NCBI GenBank assembly: GCA_005281725.1
Contig: SSBO01000009.1
Span: 12,523,606-12,587,605 of the forward strand
Direction: 5' to 3'
DNA from: Wuchereria bancrofti
Lineage: Eukaryota > Nematoda > Chromadorea > Rhabditida > Onchocercidae
DNA length: 64,000 nt
Part shown: positions 63,344 through 64,000 of the stretch, one piece after another
Position numbering within the stretch: position 1 is the stretch's first letter
Layout: every line of letters starts with the position of its first letter
Program-made: the position numbers and the translations under genes
Notes under the pieces: model-generated
Seen by the model: the letters and a program-made list of their open reading frames with translations, nothing else
Database searches by the model: none
Told to the model about the DNA's origin: nothing

Positions 63344-64000
63344 TCAACTGATAGATTCACTGGAAGGTGGAACAATTGGTTTTGATGCGAGAAGATTGAT
63401 AACATTATCCGGGACAAGACTATAAATAGTGTCGATAAAACCAAGGAATACATTTGCAATCGAACTCAAGGGTTGTATAAATTCCTGCAACAAAAAGATT
63501 GCTGAATATCATAAAATTACAGTGGGGAGACCAAAGATGAAATCAAAACCTACGAGTCTTTGACGAAAATTGAGAACTACTCAACAAAAATTTCGTGTTA
63601 ACAATCAGCAATAGATTCCACAAAAATCTATATTTGACGCCGACAATGATCTTTCCGATACTTAGCAGATTTCCTAGATTTCACAGTCTCCCAATTTAAT
63701 AAAAATAAAATGGCCAAAGATCACCTTCGGAAACTGATGCGTGACAATAGCCAAAACGATAGTAATGAAGAAAAGCAAAGCTGTGAGTACAGTAAAGAAT
63801 GGCAAATCACGCTTCGGATACACTGATACCTCGTGCCATGCTAGAAAATGTGAAACGATTAAAGAATAAATTTAGCTTTATTCTTTCATTGATATCTTTA
63901 AATTCTACATTATAACACAAAGAATTTAATCTAAAACTCTTATTCTACAACTAGTTTGATACATTCCTGACATGTAGATTAAAGTCAAACAACAATTAAC
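63344..64000 (-). CDS. Unrecognised membrane protein, C-terminal two exons only (runs off window)
   Basis: Exons 63725-63840 and 63344-63484 join in phase 0 with GT-AG sites; the first starts two bases into the frame, so the gene continues beyond 64000. The 85 visible residues hold a hydrophilic start (WHEVSVYPKRDLPF), one transmembrane helix (FFTVLTALLFFITIVLAIVT), then HQFPKEFIQPLSSIANVFLG with a second, weaker hydrophobic stretch, ending SKPIVPPSSESIS before TGA (63344-63346). The layout resembles a single-pass or tail-anchored protein with a short lumenal end. I do not recognise the family. Confidence 0.7.

Noticed and set aside
62035..63484. Operon linking the right-end gene to MON2
   Set aside because: The gap is about 1.2 kb, longer than typical nematode intercistronic spacing, and no paired signals were seen. 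Not excluded, only unsupported.
1..64000. Wolbachia-derived insertions, CRISPR arrays, tRNA or rRNA genes, viral sequence
   Set aside because: No GC-shifted bacterial gene fragments, regular spaced repeats, tRNA A/B-box pairs or viral protein motifs were recognised on either strand.

Overview
The window is AT-rich eukaryotic DNA. Its genes are split into many short exons with TTTCAG-type 3' splice sites and no long polypyrimidine tract, and there are many A/T homopolymers and microsatellites. This architecture points to a nematode. Introns of roughly 100-400 bp, wide AT-rich gaps and the gene set fit a filarial/spirurid worm, but the species cannot be fixed from sequence alone. I rebuilt the exons by hand from both strands and checked phase at every junction. 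The coding lengths of all four complete models come out as multiples of three.

Layout. 1-7197: AT-rich, no gene seen. 7198-9186 (+): four-exon globin of 262 aa with distal and proximal histidines. 9187-10545: space between convergent genes. 10546-31761 (-): 53-exon MASK/ANKHD1-type protein of about 2447 aa, with two ankyrin clusters, a basic helical segment, a KH domain and a low-complexity tail. An intron holds a dead cecropia-like mariner (22791-23929) in the opposite orientation. 31787-42774: 11 kb of AT-rich DNA with degenerate repeats and no gene seen. 42775-46503 (+): eight-exon divergent rhodopsin-like GPCR of about 415 aa. 46504-49572: intergenic, with a perfect 166-bp duplication flanking a single N, almost certainly an assembly join. 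49573-62154 (-): 41-exon MON2 homologue of about 1736 aa, complete. 62167-63343: intergenic. 63344-64000 (-): last two exons of an unrecognised membrane protein running off the window.

The genes do not form a pathway. MASK is a scaffold for signalling and RNA binding, MON2 acts in endosome-Golgi traffic, and the globin and GPCR are stand-alone. Candidate SL trans-splice acceptors sit 19 and 6 nt before the MASK and MON2 start codons.

I found no bacterial system, CRISPR array, tRNA or rRNA. The best leads are in the MASK gene: two apparent GC-AG introns with the same 5' site (GCAAGT), each followed by a pyrimidine-rich run; a 16-nt microexon; a cassette-like exon before the KH domain; and a 35-nt homopolymer beside a 5' splice site. 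Other leads are the GPCR lacking most class A signature residues and the mariner whose three catalytic acidic positions are all altered.
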